40,590 nt of DNA, from assembly GCA_029939235.1 (NCBI GenBank), contig JAOZTG010000010.1:1-40590 (forward strand), written 5' to 3'. This DNA comes from Flavobacteriaceae bacterium (lineage in GTDB: Bacteria > Bacteroidota > Bacteroidia > Flavobacteriales > Flavobacteriaceae). The translations under genes were made by a program, and so were the position numbers. Shown piece after piece: positions 28,293-38,674 of this stretch. Within the stretch, counting starts at the first letter, position 1; the number at the start of each line of letters is the position of its first letter. The notes beneath the pieces are model-generated. The model ran no database searches. It saw only the letters and a list, made by a program, of their open reading frames with translations, and was not told the origin of the DNA.

Positions 28293-31200
28293 GTGAAACA
28301 AGAATTATTATATACAAAAATTAACAACTTTACTACTGAGACAGGGTATTTTTATCCAGTATTTGAATTGTCTTATCAAGTATTCGGACAGGATTTAGGT
28401 ACTGCTCCTATAATTTTAGTAAATCATGCATTAACCGGGAATTCAAATGTTGCTGGTAAGAATGGTTGGTGGAAAGATCTGATAGGTCAGGGAAAAGTTA
28501 TTGATACGAATAATTATACGATTATTTCCATCAATGTTCCCGGTAATGGGTTTGATGAAATTCCTGAAAATTTAATTGATAATTATGAGGATTTTAATGC
28601 CCGGGATATTGCCAGATTATTTGGTTTGTTGTTACAGCAAATAAAAGTAAATAGATTGTATGCTGTTATTGGTGGATCGCTCGGTGGCGGAATTGCCTGG
28701 GAAATGGCATTTTTATTTCCTGATCTAATTCAAAATTTAATTCCTGTTGCATCTGATTGGAAAGCGTCTGACTGGATTTTAGCGCACAATAAAACCCAGT
28801 TGCAAATATTATCCAATTCAAGTCAGCCAGTACATGATGCCCGTATGATGGCGATGTTGTTTTACAGAACAGCAGATTCCTTTAAAGAAAAATTCAATCG
28901 CACAAAAAATAAGGAACAAGGTAATTTTAATACAGAAAGCTGGTTGTTGCATCATGGTAAACAACTCGAAAACCGGTTTACTTTACAGGCTTATAAAATG
29001 TTGAATCATTTATTGAGTACGGTTGATGTAACACGTAACCGAGCTCCGTTTCCTGAATTGGCAAATCAAATTGAAGCAGCTGTCCATCAAATTGGTGTGG
29101 ATTCTGATTTCTTTTTTGTGCCACAGGAGATCAAAGAAACTCAAAAGCAATTAAATAAAGCGGGAATTGAAAACACCTATAATGAGATCAAATCTATTCA
29201 TGGTCATGATGCTTTTTTGATTGAGTACGAACAGTTATCTGAGTTTTTAAGTGATGTATTTAAATTTCCAAAAGCAAAATTATCGAAACAAAAAAAGATC
29301 AAAATTGTAAAATTTGGAGGTAGATCTCTGGCAAATGGTAAAGGAATTGAAAAAGTAATCCAGGTAATTTCTTCAAAGATACATCATGGAGAAAAAATTG
29401 CTATTGTAGCTTCGGCCAGGGGGAATTCTACAGATGATCTGCTTGATATCTTAGAAGAAGCTAAATCGGGTAATGGTTATAAGAAAAAGTTTGACAAATT
29501 TAAAAAATATCAGCTTAGTCCGGATCAAAGTGTTGATTTTAACCATGAGTTTTCTTTGTTAGAAAAGGTTTTTGAAGGTGTACATTTATTGGGTGATTAC
29601 AGCACAAAAATAAAAGACAGGGTTTTGGCTCAGGGTGAATTAATGTCGGTTAAAATGCTGACAAACCTTTTACAAAAAGAAGGGTTTGATGCAAATTATG
29701 TAGATACCAGAGAATTAATCAAAACAGACGATACTTTTGGAGAGGCAATTCCATTACAGGAATTATCCAAAGAAAATGTGATAAAATATTTTAAAAAGAA
29801 TAAGGATAAAATTCAGGTTGTTGCTGGTTTTGTAGCTTCTAATCTTGATGGAGAAACTACTACTTTAGGAAGAAACGGATCGAATTATTCAGCATCCTTG
29901 ATCGCTAATTATTTAGATGCGGAAGAGCTGGAAAATTACACCCACGTTGATGGAATTTTTACAGCTAATCCTGATTTGGTTTCCGAAGCAAAAAAAATTG
30001 AAGAACTTACTTTCCAGGAAGCAAATGAAATGGCAAATTTTGGAGCGAATATTTTACATGCAAAGACAATTATTCCACTTGTGGAAAAAAACATTCCACT
30101 TAGGTTGTTAAATACTTTTGATACGGATAACAAGGGAACTTTAATCAGGTCAGAATCCAAAAACAAGGGAATTCGATCAGTTACAGTACAGGAGAATGTT
30201 TCTTTAATCAGTTTGGTTGGCCGTGGTTTACTTGGAAAATCAGGTGTGGATGCCCGAATTTTTTCTGCCTTGGCAAATAGCGATATTAGTGTGAGTATTA
30301 TTTCACAGGGATCATCAGAAAGAGGAATAGGATTTGTGGTAAATGCTTCCGATGCAAAGAAAGCAAAACTGGCTCTTGAAAAAGAGTTTAGTAAGGAGTT
30401 TGAAACCCATGATGTTAATAATATACGAGTTAAGAATAATCTTGGAATCGTATCTGTTATAGGTCAAAGTTTAGATAATTTCAATTTCGCATACAATGCC
30501 TTGATGAAAAATGGCGTTTCACCGGTATTGATCAACAATACCGTTACTGGTGATAATATTTCGTTATTACTTAAAAATAAGGATATTAACAAAGCTATTA
30601 ATGTAATTCACGGACATATTTTTGGAGTTTCCACCAAAATTAATATTGCCATATTTGGTAAAGGTTTGGTTGGAGGAACTATGATCGATCAAATATTAAA
30701 AAGTACGGTTGATATTGAAAAGCGTAAAAATATCAAGTTGAATATTTTTGCGATAGCCAATTCTAAAAAAGTGCTTTTACAAAAAGATGGAATTAATGAA
30801 AATTGGGAAGAAGCATTAAATGAATTTGGTAAAGAGAATTATACGATAAATGATATCATGCAATTTGCAAAAGAAAATCATTTTGAAAATCTGATCGCAG
30901 TTGATAATACGGCTAATGATAGTTTTATTCAGAATTATATTCCTTTGATTGAAAATGGTTTTGATTTGGTTTCTTCTAATAAAATAGCTAATACAAAAAC
31001 ATATAAATTCTACACAGAACTTCGGGAATCTTTAAAAAGAAATGATAAGAGTTATTTGTATGAAACGAATGTTGGTGCAGGGTTACCTTTAATTGATACC
31101 ATTAATCTGTTACATAATTCAGGTGAGAATATCACAAAGATTAAAGGGGTATTTTCGGGTAGTCTGAGCTATTTGTTTAATAATTTCTCTGTGGAAGAAA

Positions 31201-31715
31201 AACTGTTTTCTGAAATTTTAAAGGAGGCAGTTCAACAAGGATTTACAGAGCCAGACCCAAGAGAAGATCTTAGTGGAAATGATGTTGGAAGAAAATTATT
31301 AATTTTGGCAAGAGAACTGGATCTTAAAAATGAATTTGACGATATAAAAATACACAATTTAATTCCAGAGCATTTAAGAAATGGAAGTAAAGAAGAATTT
31401 TTAGCAAATATGGAAGATCTGAATCCAGTCTATAAAAGGATAAAAGGAAATCAGGAAAAAGGTAATGTTTTGCGTTATGTTGGTGAGTTATCAGGAGATC
31501 TTCAAAAGGAAAAGGGTAATTTAGAAGTAAAACTTGTTTCTGTTTCAGAAAACAGTTCGTTGGGGCAGGTAAAAGGATCCGATTCTATTTTTGAGATTTA
31601 TACGGAGTCTTATGGCGACAGACCTATTGTAATTCAGGGAGCAGGTGCAGGTGCAAAAGTAACTGCTAGAGGAGTATTTGGAGATATTTTACGTCTCGCA
31701 GAAAAAGCGATTTAG
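28293..31715 (+). CDS. Trifunctional fusion: homoserine O-acetyltransferase-like (MetX) + aspartokinase + homoserine dehydrogenase
   Basis: ORF 1140 aa (GTG start). N-terminal alpha/beta hydrolase with VNHALTGNSNVAG...GGSLGGG...SIHGHDAFL; aspartokinase KIVKFGGRSLANG, TLGRNGSNYSAS, ACT region; homoserine dehydrogenase IFGKGLVGGTMIDQIL, SGSLSYLFNNF, GFTEPDPREDLSGNDVGRKLLILARE. Confidence 0.92.
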   Translation: MKQELLYTKINNFTTETGYFYPVFELSYQVFGQDLGTAPIILVNHALTGNSNVAGKNGWWKDLIGQGKVIDTNNYTIISINVPGNGFDEIPENLIDNYEDFNARDIARLFGLLLQQIKVNRLYAVIGGSLGGGIAWEMAFLFPDLIQNLIPVASDWKASDWILAHNKTQLQILSNSSQPVHDARMMAMLFYRTADSFKEKFNRTKNKEQGNFNTESWLLHHGKQLENRFTLQAYKMLNHLLSTVDVTRNRAPFPELANQIEAAVHQIGVDSDFFFVPQEIKETQKQLNKAGIENTYNEIKSIHGHDAFLIEYEQLSEFLSDVFKFPKAKLSKQKKIKIVKFGGRSLANGKGIEKVIQVISSKIHHGEKIAIVASARGNSTDDLLDILEEAKSGNGYKKKFDKFKKYQLSPDQSVDFNHEFSLLEKVFEGVHLLGDYSTKIKDRVLAQGELMSVKMLTNLLQKEGFDANYVDTRELIKTDDTFGEAIPLQELSKENVIKYFKKNKDKIQVVAGFVASNLDGETTTLGRNGSNYSASLIANYLDAEELENYTHVDGIFTANPDLVSEAKKIEELTFQEANEMANFGANILHAKTIIPLVEKNIPLRLLNTFDTDNKGTLIRSESKNKGIRSVTVQENVSLISLVGRGLLGKSGVDARIFSALANSDISVSIISQGSSERGIGFVVNASDAKKAKLALEKEFSKEFETHDVNNIRVKNNLGIVSVIGQSLDNFNFAYNALMKNGVSPVLINNTVTGDNISLLLKNKDINKAINVIHGHIFGVSTKINIAIFGKGLVGGTMIDQILKSTVDIEKRKNIKLNIFAIANSKKVLLQKDGINENWEEALNEFGKENYTINDIMQFAKENHFENLIAVDNTANDSFIQNYIPLIENGFDLVSSNKIANTKTYKFYTELRESLKRNDKSYLYETNVGAGLPLIDTINLLHNSGENITKIKGVFSGSLSYLFNNFSVEEKLFSEILKEAVQQGFTEPDPREDLSGNDVGRKLLILARELDLKNEFDDIKIHNLIPEHLRNGSKEEFLANMEDLNPVYKRIKGNQEKGNVLRYVGELSGDLQKEKGNLEVKLVSVSENSSLGQVKGSDSIFEIYTESYGDRPIVIQGAGAGAKVTARGVFGDILRLAEKAI

Positions 31716-31773
31716 TGTTGATATCAATTCAAATTTCAAGAATGGTGTAGATAAATTGATTAACAGAAAAAAT

Positions 31774-32946
31774 ATGAGTTTAAAAAAACATTTCGAAACA
31801 GAAGCTATTAGAATGCAAAGTGAGAGATCACAGTTTAGCGAGCATTCAACACCTTTATACCTGACGTCGAGTTTTGTTTTTGATGATGCTGAAGATATGA
31901 GGGCATCCTTTGCGGAAGAAAAAGACAAAAATCTTTACAGCAGATTTACTAATCCTAATACATCTGAATTTATTGATAAAATTGTGCAAATGGAAGGAGC
32001 TGAAAGTGGATATGCTTTTGCAACCGGAATGGCAGCAATATTCTCAACCTTTGGTGCATTATTGAGTAGTGGAGATCATGTAGTTTCCTGCCGATCAGTT
32101 TTTGGTTCAACGCATACATTATTTACAAAGTATCTTCCTAAATGGAATATTGAAACTTCGTATTTCAAAGTTGATGAAGTAGATAAAATTGAAAGCCTGA
32201 TACAGCCAAATACAAAAATATTATATGCAGAAACCCCTACAAATCCGGCAGTTGATATTCTGGATTTGGAATTACTCGGACAAATAGCCAATAAGCACAG
32301 TTTACTTTTAGTGATAGATAATTGTTTTGCAACACCATATTTACAAAAGCCAATTGAATTTGGAGCTGATATTGTTGTACATTCTGCAACAAAATTGATA
32401 GACGGACAGGGAAGAGTTTTAGGTGGAGTAGCGGTAGGGAAAGCAAATCTGATGCGAGAAATATACTTATTTTCACGAAATTCAGGGCCGGCAATGTCAC
32501 CATTTAATGCCTGGATTTTATCAAAAAGTTTAGAAACTTTAGCTGTTAGGGTCGATAAACATTGTGAAAATGCTTTAAAAGTAGCTGAATTTTTAGAGGA
32601 TCATCCCAATGTAAACTGGGTGAAATATCCATTTTTAAAATCTCATCCACAATATGATATTGCCAAAAAACAAATGAGATCAGGTGGAAATATTGTAGCT
32701 TTCGAGGTGAAAGGAGGAATTGAAACAGGAAGAATATTTTTAAACAATATAAAAATGTGTTCTTTGTCGGCTAATCTGGGAGACACTCGTACTATTGTCA
32801 CGCATCCTGCATCAACAACACATAGTAAACTAAGAGAAGATGACCGGTTGGAAGTAAGCATAACAGATGGTTTAGTAAGAGTTTCAGTTGGTCTTGAACA
32901 CATTGAAGATATATTAAATGATTTAGGACAGGCATTGAAAGGTTAA
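31774..32946 (+). CDS. Trans-sulfuration family PLP enzyme (O-succinylhomoserine sulfhydrylase / cystathionine gamma-synthase-like)
   Basis: From ATG 31774 (MSLKKHFETEAIRMQSERSQFSEHSTPLYLTSSFVF...); VVHSATKLIDGQGRVLGG PLP-lysine motif. The track start at 31678 overlaps the upstream gene. Confidence 0.92.
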   Translation: MSLKKHFETEAIRMQSERSQFSEHSTPLYLTSSFVFDDAEDMRASFAEEKDKNLYSRFTNPNTSEFIDKIVQMEGAESGYAFATGMAAIFSTFGALLSSGDHVVSCRSVFGSTHTLFTKYLPKWNIETSYFKVDEVDKIESLIQPNTKILYAETPTNPAVDILDLELLGQIANKHSLLLVIDNCFATPYLQKPIEFGADIVVHSATKLIDGQGRVLGGVAVGKANLMREIYLFSRNSGPAMSPFNAWILSKSLETLAVRVDKHCENALKVAEFLEDHPNVNWVKYPFLKSHPQYDIAKKQMRSGGNIVAFEVKGGIETGRIFLNNIKMCSLSANLGDTRTIVTHPASTTHSKLREDDRLEVSITDGLVRVSVGLEHIEDILNDLGQALKG

Positions 32947-32947
32947 T

Positions 32948-33439
32948 ATGCAGTTAAAAATAAAACATAAACACCATACCCATGGTGAAACTAATCGAAG
33001 AAGTTTAGTTAAATCCTTTACTTGGCGTTTAATTGGTAGTTTGGACACAACGGTTATTGCCTATTTTGTAACTGGAGGAGATTGGAAACAGGCTATTTCT
33101 ATTGGGGGATTTGAAGTAATTACCAAAATGGTTTTATATTTTTTTCATGAAAGAGCCTGGATTAAAATTAAATGGGGCAAAAGAATTGAAGATCTGCCGG
33201 GAGTAAAAACAGCTGATACAAAAAGACGCAGTGTGGTTAAAGCAACAACCTGGAGACTTTTAGGAACTCTGGATACATTTATTCTCTCTAGTGTTTTTAC
33301 GAAAAATGTAAAACATGCGGCAGGAATATCTTTAATTGAATTATTTACAAAACCTATTTTATATTTTTTCCATGAAAGATTTTGGAACAGTATATTTTGG
33401 GGTAAAAGAGAATTTGAAGAAATAAAAAATGAAAAATAA
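32948..33439 (+). CDS. DUF2061 protein with two tandem DUF2061 domains
   Basis: ORF 163 aa; two copies of RRSxVKxxTWRLxGxLDT...FHERxWxxIxWGKR. Confidence 0.9.
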   Translation: MQLKIKHKHHTHGETNRRSLVKSFTWRLIGSLDTTVIAYFVTGGDWKQAISIGGFEVITKMVLYFFHERAWIKIKWGKRIEDLPGVKTADTKRRSVVKATTWRLLGTLDTFILSSVFTKNVKHAAGISLIELFTKPILYFFHERFWNSIFWGKREFEEIKNEK

Positions 33440-34430
33440 AATTGAAGAATTAATCAAAGATAAGATATTGATCTTAGATGGAGCAATGGGAACCATGATC
33501 CAGCAGTATAATTTTACGGAAGAAGATTTTAGAGGTGATCGTTTTAAGAATTTTCAGGGATCTCTGAAGGGGAATAATGATCTACTTACCTTAACGCAAC
33601 CAGAAGCGATCAAAGAGATACACAGAAAATATTTAGTAGCAGGTGCAGATATTATTGAAACCAATACTTTTTCAGGAACAACAATTGCTATGGCTGATTA
33701 TCAGATGGAAGATCTTGTTTATGAACTAAACTTTCAATCGGCTAAAATAGCAAAAGAAATTGCGGAAGAATTTACTGCTAAAGAACCTCATAAACCTCGT
33801 TTTGTTGCTGGTTCTATGGGGCCAACCAATAAAACAGCAAGTATGTCTCCTGAGGTTAATGACCCGGGATATAGAGCCATTACTTTTGAAGAATTAAAAA
33901 CAGCATATAAAGAGCAGGCAGGAGCATTGGTTGATGGAGGAGCAGATCTGCTTTTAGTAGAAACAGTTTTTGATACTTTAAATGCAAAAGCAGCTTTGTT
34001 TGCTATTGAAGAAATTAAAGAAGAGAAGGGAATTCATATTCCGGTAATGATGAGTGGTACTATTACAGATGCAAGTGGAAGAACATTATCTGGTCAAACC
34101 GCAGAGGCTTTTTTGATCTCAGTTTCACATATTCCACTTTTAACGGTAGGTTTGAATTGTGCATTGGGCGCAAAACAATTGACACCTTATTTGCAAACAA
34201 TTTCAGATAAAACAAGTTTTGGTGTTTCTGCTCACCCAAATGCAGGATTACCCAATGCTTTTGGAGAATATGATGAAAGTCCGCAGGATATGGCAGAACA
34301 GATCAAAGAATATTTAGATAAGAACCTTGTAAATATTGTTGGTGGTTGTTGTGGTACAACTCCGGAACATATTAAAGCTATTGCCGATGTGGTTAAAGAG
34401 TATAAACCCAGAATAGTTGATAGTTTTTAG
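33429..34430 (+). CDS. metH: Methionine synthase, homocysteine-binding (S-methyltransferase) subunit of split MetH
   Basis: ORF 333 aa; [47 protein letters not shown] Zn-binding CC. Confidence 0.94.
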   Translation: MKNKIEELIKDKILILDGAMGTMIQQYNFTEEDFRGDRFKNFQGSLKGNNDLLTLTQPEAIKEIHRKYLVAGADIIETNTFSGTTIAMADYQMEDLVYELNFQSAKIAKEIAEEFTAKEPHKPRFVAGSMGPTNKTASMSPEVNDPGYRAITFEELKTAYKEQAGALVDGGADLLLVETVFDTLNAKAALFAIEEIKEEKGIHIPVMMSGTITDASGRTLSGQTAEAFLISVSHIPLLTVGLNCALGAKQLTPYLQTISDKTSFGVSAHPNAGLPNAFGEYDESPQDMAEQIKEYLDKNLVNIVGGCCGTTPEHIKAIADVVKEYKPRIVDSF

Positions 34431-34876
34431 TTGATGGTTATAAGTAATGGTCAATAGTTGTTTTAAGGAAAATATTAAAGATGAAAGAATATACAGAATT
34501 AGAAGTGTGGATTGAAGCAAGAAAACTAACAAATATGGCATATGTAGTAAGTAAAAATTTTCCAACATCTGAAGTTTATGGACTGACAAATCAATTAAGA
34601 AGATGTGCTATTTCAATTCCTTCTAATATAGCTGAAGGTTGTGGAAGACAAACGGCAAAAGATACTATTCATTTTTTACATATAGTAAGAGGATCTTTAT
34701 ATGAGTTAGAAACTCAATTATTAATTTCAAATGATCAGGAATATATTTCTAGTGAGGAATTGGATATATTTATTGCTCAAATAGTTTCTTGAAAGAAACT
34801 ACTAAATGGTTTTATAAATTATTATAAAAGATTATGAACTTAAACGACCAACAACCGACAACTAAAAACCATCAAC
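34430..34876 (+). mobile_element. IVP (23S rRNA intervening-sequence protein)-type insertion between the two metH ORFs
   Basis: Four-helix-bundle IVP ORF bounded by GTTGATGGTT (34430-34439) and its inverse AACCATCAAC (34867-34876), plus further TTGT/ACAA-type degenerate repeats on both sides. Confidence 0.6.
34481..34792 (+). CDS. Four helix bundle protein (S23/IVP family), prematurely truncated
   Basis: ORF 103 aa; ELEVWIEARKLTNMAY...LTNQLRRCAISIPSNIAEGCGR. In-frame TGA is followed by [14 protein letters not shown], the expected C-terminal helix. Confidence 0.88.
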   Translation: MKEYTELEVWIEARKLTNMAYVVSKNFPTSEVYGLTNQLRRCAISIPSNIAEGCGRQTAKDTIHFLHIVRGSLYELETQLLISNDQEYISSEELDIFIAQIVS

Positions 34877-37563
34877 AGAATAAAAATAACTGTAAGACTT
34901 TAAAGTTGTCAGGTTTAGAGCCTTTAATTATTGATGAGAATAGCAATTTTATCAATGTGGGAGAGAGAACAAATGTAGCAGGATCACGAAAATTTCTTCG
35001 ATTGATAAATGAAGAAAAATATGATGAAGCGCTTGATATTGCACGACATCAGGTGGAAGGTGGAGCACAGATCATCGATATTAATATGGATGATGGATTG
35101 ATTGACGGTAAAAAAGCAATGGTTGATTTTATGAATTTGATTGCTGCCGAACCGGATATTGCAAGAGTTCCGATAATGATCGATAGCTCAAAATGGGAGA
35201 TTTTAGAAGCAGGATTGCAGGTTGCACAAGGAAAATGTGTAGTGAATTCAATCAGTTTAAAAGAAGGAGAAGAAGCTTTTATTCATCATGCAACTTTGAT
35301 AAAACGATATGGGGCAGCTGCAATCATCATGGCTTTTGATGAATTTGGTCAGGCTGATAGTTATGATCGCAGAATTGAAATTGTAAAGAGATCGTATGAT
35401 ATTCTTGTAAATAAGGTGAATTTTGCACCACAGGATATCATATTTGATTTGAATATATTTCCGGTTGCAACCGGAATGGAAGAGCATAAAGCTAATGCTA
35501 CTGATTTTATTGATGCAACAAAATGGGTAAAAGAGAATTTACCCTGTGTGAGTGTGAGTGGAGGTTTGAGCAATGTGTCTTTTTCATTTAGAGGAAACAA
35601 TGCAGTAAGAGAAGCTATGCACTCAGTATTTTTATATCATGCAATTAAAGCAGGTATGAATATGGGAATTGTAAACCCTACTATGTTAGAGGTTTATGAT
35701 GAAATTCCGAAAGACCTGCTGGAGCATGTTGAAGATGTGATTTTAAACAGAAGAGATGATGCTACCGAACGTTTATTAGAGTTGGCTGAAACCGTAAAAG
35801 AATCAAAAAAAGAACAAAAAATAGATCTTTCATGGAGAGAGAAATCTCTTCAGGATAGAATAACACATGCTTTGGTAAAAGGAGTTGATGCCTATATTAT
35901 TGAAGATGTTGAAGAAGCAAGACAACAAGCTAATGAACCGGTAGAGGTAATTGAGATCAATTTAATGACGGGTATGAATGTAGTTGGTAATCTATTTGGT
36001 TCGGGAAAAATGTTTTTGCCACAGGTAGTAAAATCAGCAAGGGTAATGAAAAAAGCAGTATCTTATTTAACCCCTTACATCGAGGCTACTAAAGAAGTTG
36101 GGGCAAGAGGAGCAGGAAGGATATTAATGGCTACTGTAAAAGGCGATGTACACGACATAGGTAAGAATATTGTGAGTGTTGTTTTGGCTTGTAACAACTA
36201 TGAAATTGTGGATCTGGGTGTAATGGTTCCGCCTGAAAAAATTATTGAAGCAGCCAAAAAGGAAAATGTTGATGTAATTGGTTTGAGTGGTTTGATCACA
36301 CCGTCATTAGATGAAATGGTATTTTTGGCAAAGGAAATGGAACGTCAAAATTTTAGAGTCCCTTTATTAGTTGGTGGAGCAACCACTTCCAAAGCGCATA
36401 CTGCAGTAAAAATTGATCCTGAATATAAACATGGTGTTGTACATGTTTTAGATGCTTCAAAAGCGGTTACAGTTGTTGGAGATCTTTTAAATAAAAAAAA
36501 TTCAAATAAATATATAAACAATGTCAAAAATGATTATGAAAAGTTCCGTGAAGGATTTCATAAAAGGGCAAAAACGAAAGAATTATTATCTTTAGAAGAT
36601 GCAAGAAAGAATAAGTTTAAAATAGATTGGGAGAAAGAAAAAATTCCAACTCCAAAGTTTATTGGAACGAAAGTATTTGATAACATTCATCTTAAAAAAT
36701 TAGTCAATTATATTGACTGGACACCATTTTTTAGAACCTGGGAGTTACATGGGAAATATCCGGCTATTTTAACAGATGAAAAAGTAGGAGTGGAGGCAAG
36801 CAAATTGTTTGCGGATGCAAAAAGAATGCTAAAACTGATTATTGATAAAAATTTACTGGAAGCCAAAGCGGTTTTCGGTATTTATCCTGCCAATTCTGTA
36901 AATGACGATGATATTGAGGTGTATGATGATCAATTCCGCGAAAGCGTAAAAAGTAAATTCATCACCTTACGTCAGCAAGGTAAAAAAAGGGAAGGAATAC
37001 CAAATATTGCACTTGCTGATTTTATTGCCCCTAAGAATTCGAATAAAGATGACTATTTTGGTACTTTTTGTGTGTCAGCAGGATTTGGTACGGATGAACT
37101 TGCCAGAAAGTATGAAGCGGAACATGAAGATTATGAAGCGATTATGGTAAAAGCAATTGCAGATAGACTGGCGGAAGCTTTGGCTGAATATTTACATCAG
37201 GAGGTTAGGAGACAATTTTGGGGTTATGCAAGTGATGAACAATTAGGTAATTCAGGTTTAGTGAAAGAAGATTATCAGGGAATTCGTCCGGCACCTGGTT
37301 ACCCTGCCTGTCCCGATCATACTGAAAAAAGAACCATTTGGGATTTGTTAAAAGTGGAAGAAAATACTGGTGTTAAATTAACTGAAGGTCTGTCAATGTG
37401 GCCTGCAGCATCTGTTTCTGGATTTTATTTTGCCAGTGAGAAGTCAAAGTATTTCGGTTTGGGTAAAATAACTAAAGAACAGGTAGAGAGTTTTGCCAAA
37501 AGAAAGCATATGGATGTGGACGAAGCTACAAGATGGTTACAACCAAATTTGATTGATAATTAG
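34834..37563 (+). CDS. metH: Methionine synthase, pterin/cobalamin/activation-domain subunit of split MetH
   Basis: ORF 909 aa; [52 protein letters not shown] (DxHxxG B12 motif), [15 protein letters not shown] activation domain. Confidence 0.96.
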   Translation: MNLNDQQPTTKNHQQNKNNCKTLKLSGLEPLIIDENSNFINVGERTNVAGSRKFLRLINEEKYDEALDIARHQVEGGAQIIDINMDDGLIDGKKAMVDFMNLIAAEPDIARVPIMIDSSKWEILEAGLQVAQGKCVVNSISLKEGEEAFIHHATLIKRYGAAAIIMAFDEFGQADSYDRRIEIVKRSYDILVNKVNFAPQDIIFDLNIFPVATGMEEHKANATDFIDATKWVKENLPCVSVSGGLSNVSFSFRGNNAVREAMHSVFLYHAIKAGMNMGIVNPTMLEVYDEIPKDLLEHVEDVILNRRDDATERLLELAETVKESKKEQKIDLSWREKSLQDRITHALVKGVDAYIIEDVEEARQQANEPVEVIEINLMTGMNVVGNLFGSGKMFLPQVVKSARVMKKAVSYLTPYIEATKEVGARGAGRILMATVKGDVHDIGKNIVSVVLACNNYEIVDLGVMVPPEKIIEAAKKENVDVIGLSGLITPSLDEMVFLAKEMERQNFRVPLLVGGATTSKAHTAVKIDPEYKHGVVHVLDASKAVTVVGDLLNKKNSNKYINNVKNDYEKFREGFHKRAKTKELLSLEDARKNKFKIDWEKEKIPTPKFIGTKVFDNIHLKKLVNYIDWTPFFRTWELHGKYPAILTDEKVGVEASKLFADAKRMLKLIIDKNLLEAKAVFGIYPANSVNDDDIEVYDDQFRESVKSKFITLRQQGKKREGIPNIALADFIAPKNSNKDDYFGTFCVSAGFGTDELARKYEAEHEDYEAIMVKAIADRLAEALAEYLHQEVRRQFWGYASDEQLGNSGLVKEDYQGIRPAPGYPACPDHTEKRTIWDLLKVEENTGVKLTEGLSMWPAASVSGFYFASEKSKYFGLGKITKEQVESFAKRKHMDVDEATRWLQPNLIDN

Positions 37564-37576
37564 AGTAAAGAAAAAA

Positions 37577-38533
37577 ATGAAGATTACTGAACATATTGAT
37601 AAAGCAAAAGGTAAGACATTGTTTTCCTTTGAGATAATACCACCAAAAAAAGGACAAAATATCCAGAATTTATATGATAATATTGATCCTTTGATGGAAT
37701 TTAAGCCACCATTTATTGATGTTACTACATCTAGAGAAGAGCATATTTATATCAAAAAAGAAGGAGGATTATTAGAACAAAGAATAACAAGAATGCGTCC
37801 TGGAACCGTTGGTATATGTGCATCATTAAAATACAAATATGATATTGATCCGGTACCACATGTTTTATGTGGAGGTTTTACCAAAGAAGAGACAGAATAT
37901 GTTTTGGTAGATTGTCATTATCTGGGAATTGATAATGTTGTTGCACTTCGGGGTGACTCTATGAAACATGAGCCTAGTTTTCAGCCTTGTGAAGGGGGGC
38001 ATCATTATGCTTCTGAACTGGTTGAGCAAATTCACGATATGAATAATGGAAAATACTTGTATGAAATAGAAGGAACTGCCTATAAAACAGATTTTTGTAT
38101 TGGGGTTGCCGGTTACCCGGAAAAGCATTTTGAATCTCCAAGTCTTGAATCAGATCTGAGAAAATTAAAAGAAAAAGTAGATGCAGGAGCAGATTATGTG
38201 GTGACACAAATGTTTTTTGACAATCAAAAATATTTTGATTTTGTTGAAGCAGCAAAAAATATTGGAATAAATGTTCCTATTATACCAGGGATCAAACCTA
38301 TATCTATACCAAGACATTTAAATATCCTTCCTCAGATCTTTAGAGTGAATCTTCCTGATTCACTGGTACAAGAGGTAGAGAAATGTAATAATAAAAGTGA
38401 AGTTCGTCAAGTTGGAATGGAATGGGCTGTACAACAATCAAAAGAATTAATTGCAGCTGGAGTTCCGGTTGTACATTACTACTCCATGGGGAAATCTAGT
38501 AATATCAAAGCAATAGCCGAAAAAGTTTTTTAA
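37577..38533 (+). CDS. metF: 5,10-methylenetetrahydrofolate reductase
   Basis: From ATG 37577 (MKITEHIDKAKGKTLFSFEIIPPKKGQ...); FSFEIIPPKKG, DVTTSREE, ALRGD, GVAGYPEKH, TQMFFDN, PGIKPI. Confidence 0.95.
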   Translation: MKITEHIDKAKGKTLFSFEIIPPKKGQNIQNLYDNIDPLMEFKPPFIDVTTSREEHIYIKKEGGLLEQRITRMRPGTVGICASLKYKYDIDPVPHVLCGGFTKEETEYVLVDCHYLGIDNVVALRGDSMKHEPSFQPCEGGHHYASELVEQIHDMNNGKYLYEIEGTAYKTDFCIGVAGYPEKHFESPSLESDLRKLKEKVDAGADYVVTQMFFDNQKYFDFVEAAKNIGINVPIIPGIKPISIPRHLNILPQIFRVNLPDSLVQEVEKCNNKSEVRQVGMEWAVQQSKELIAAGVPVVHYYSMGKSSNIKAIAEKVF

Positions 38534-38625
38534 AAAAATCGATTGAAATTGTAAGGTTATCAGTAGTTTTTATACAGATATAAGAAAATTTAATTATCAA
38601 AATTATTTTTGGTAGAATTATTGTT

Positions 38626-38633
38626 TATTTTTG
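38626..38633 (+). promoter_or_regulatory. Predicted -7 element TATTTTTG for the thioredoxin gene
   Basis: Exact TAnnTTTG match 42 nt upstream of ATG 38675; the nearest TTTG upstream (38608) is only 14 nt away. Confidence 0.35.
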
Positions 38634-38674
38634 CAACGAAATTATTTAGAAACAAATTATTAAAATATAAAATT

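Noticed and set aside
29917-30111. ORF of 64 aa in another frame within the metX-thrA fusion
   Set aside because: Overlaps the aspartokinase coding sequence; no independent support.
31678-31773. Extended N-terminus of the second trans-sulfuration enzyme
   Set aside because: Overlaps the 3' end of the upstream fusion gene; the ATG at 31774 gives a family-like N-terminus.
33429-37563. Split metH as a frameshifted pseudogene
   Set aside because: The two halves are separate intact ORFs at a domain boundary; to my recollection a split arrangement is usual in Flavobacteriia. Only the inserted IVP gene is unusual.
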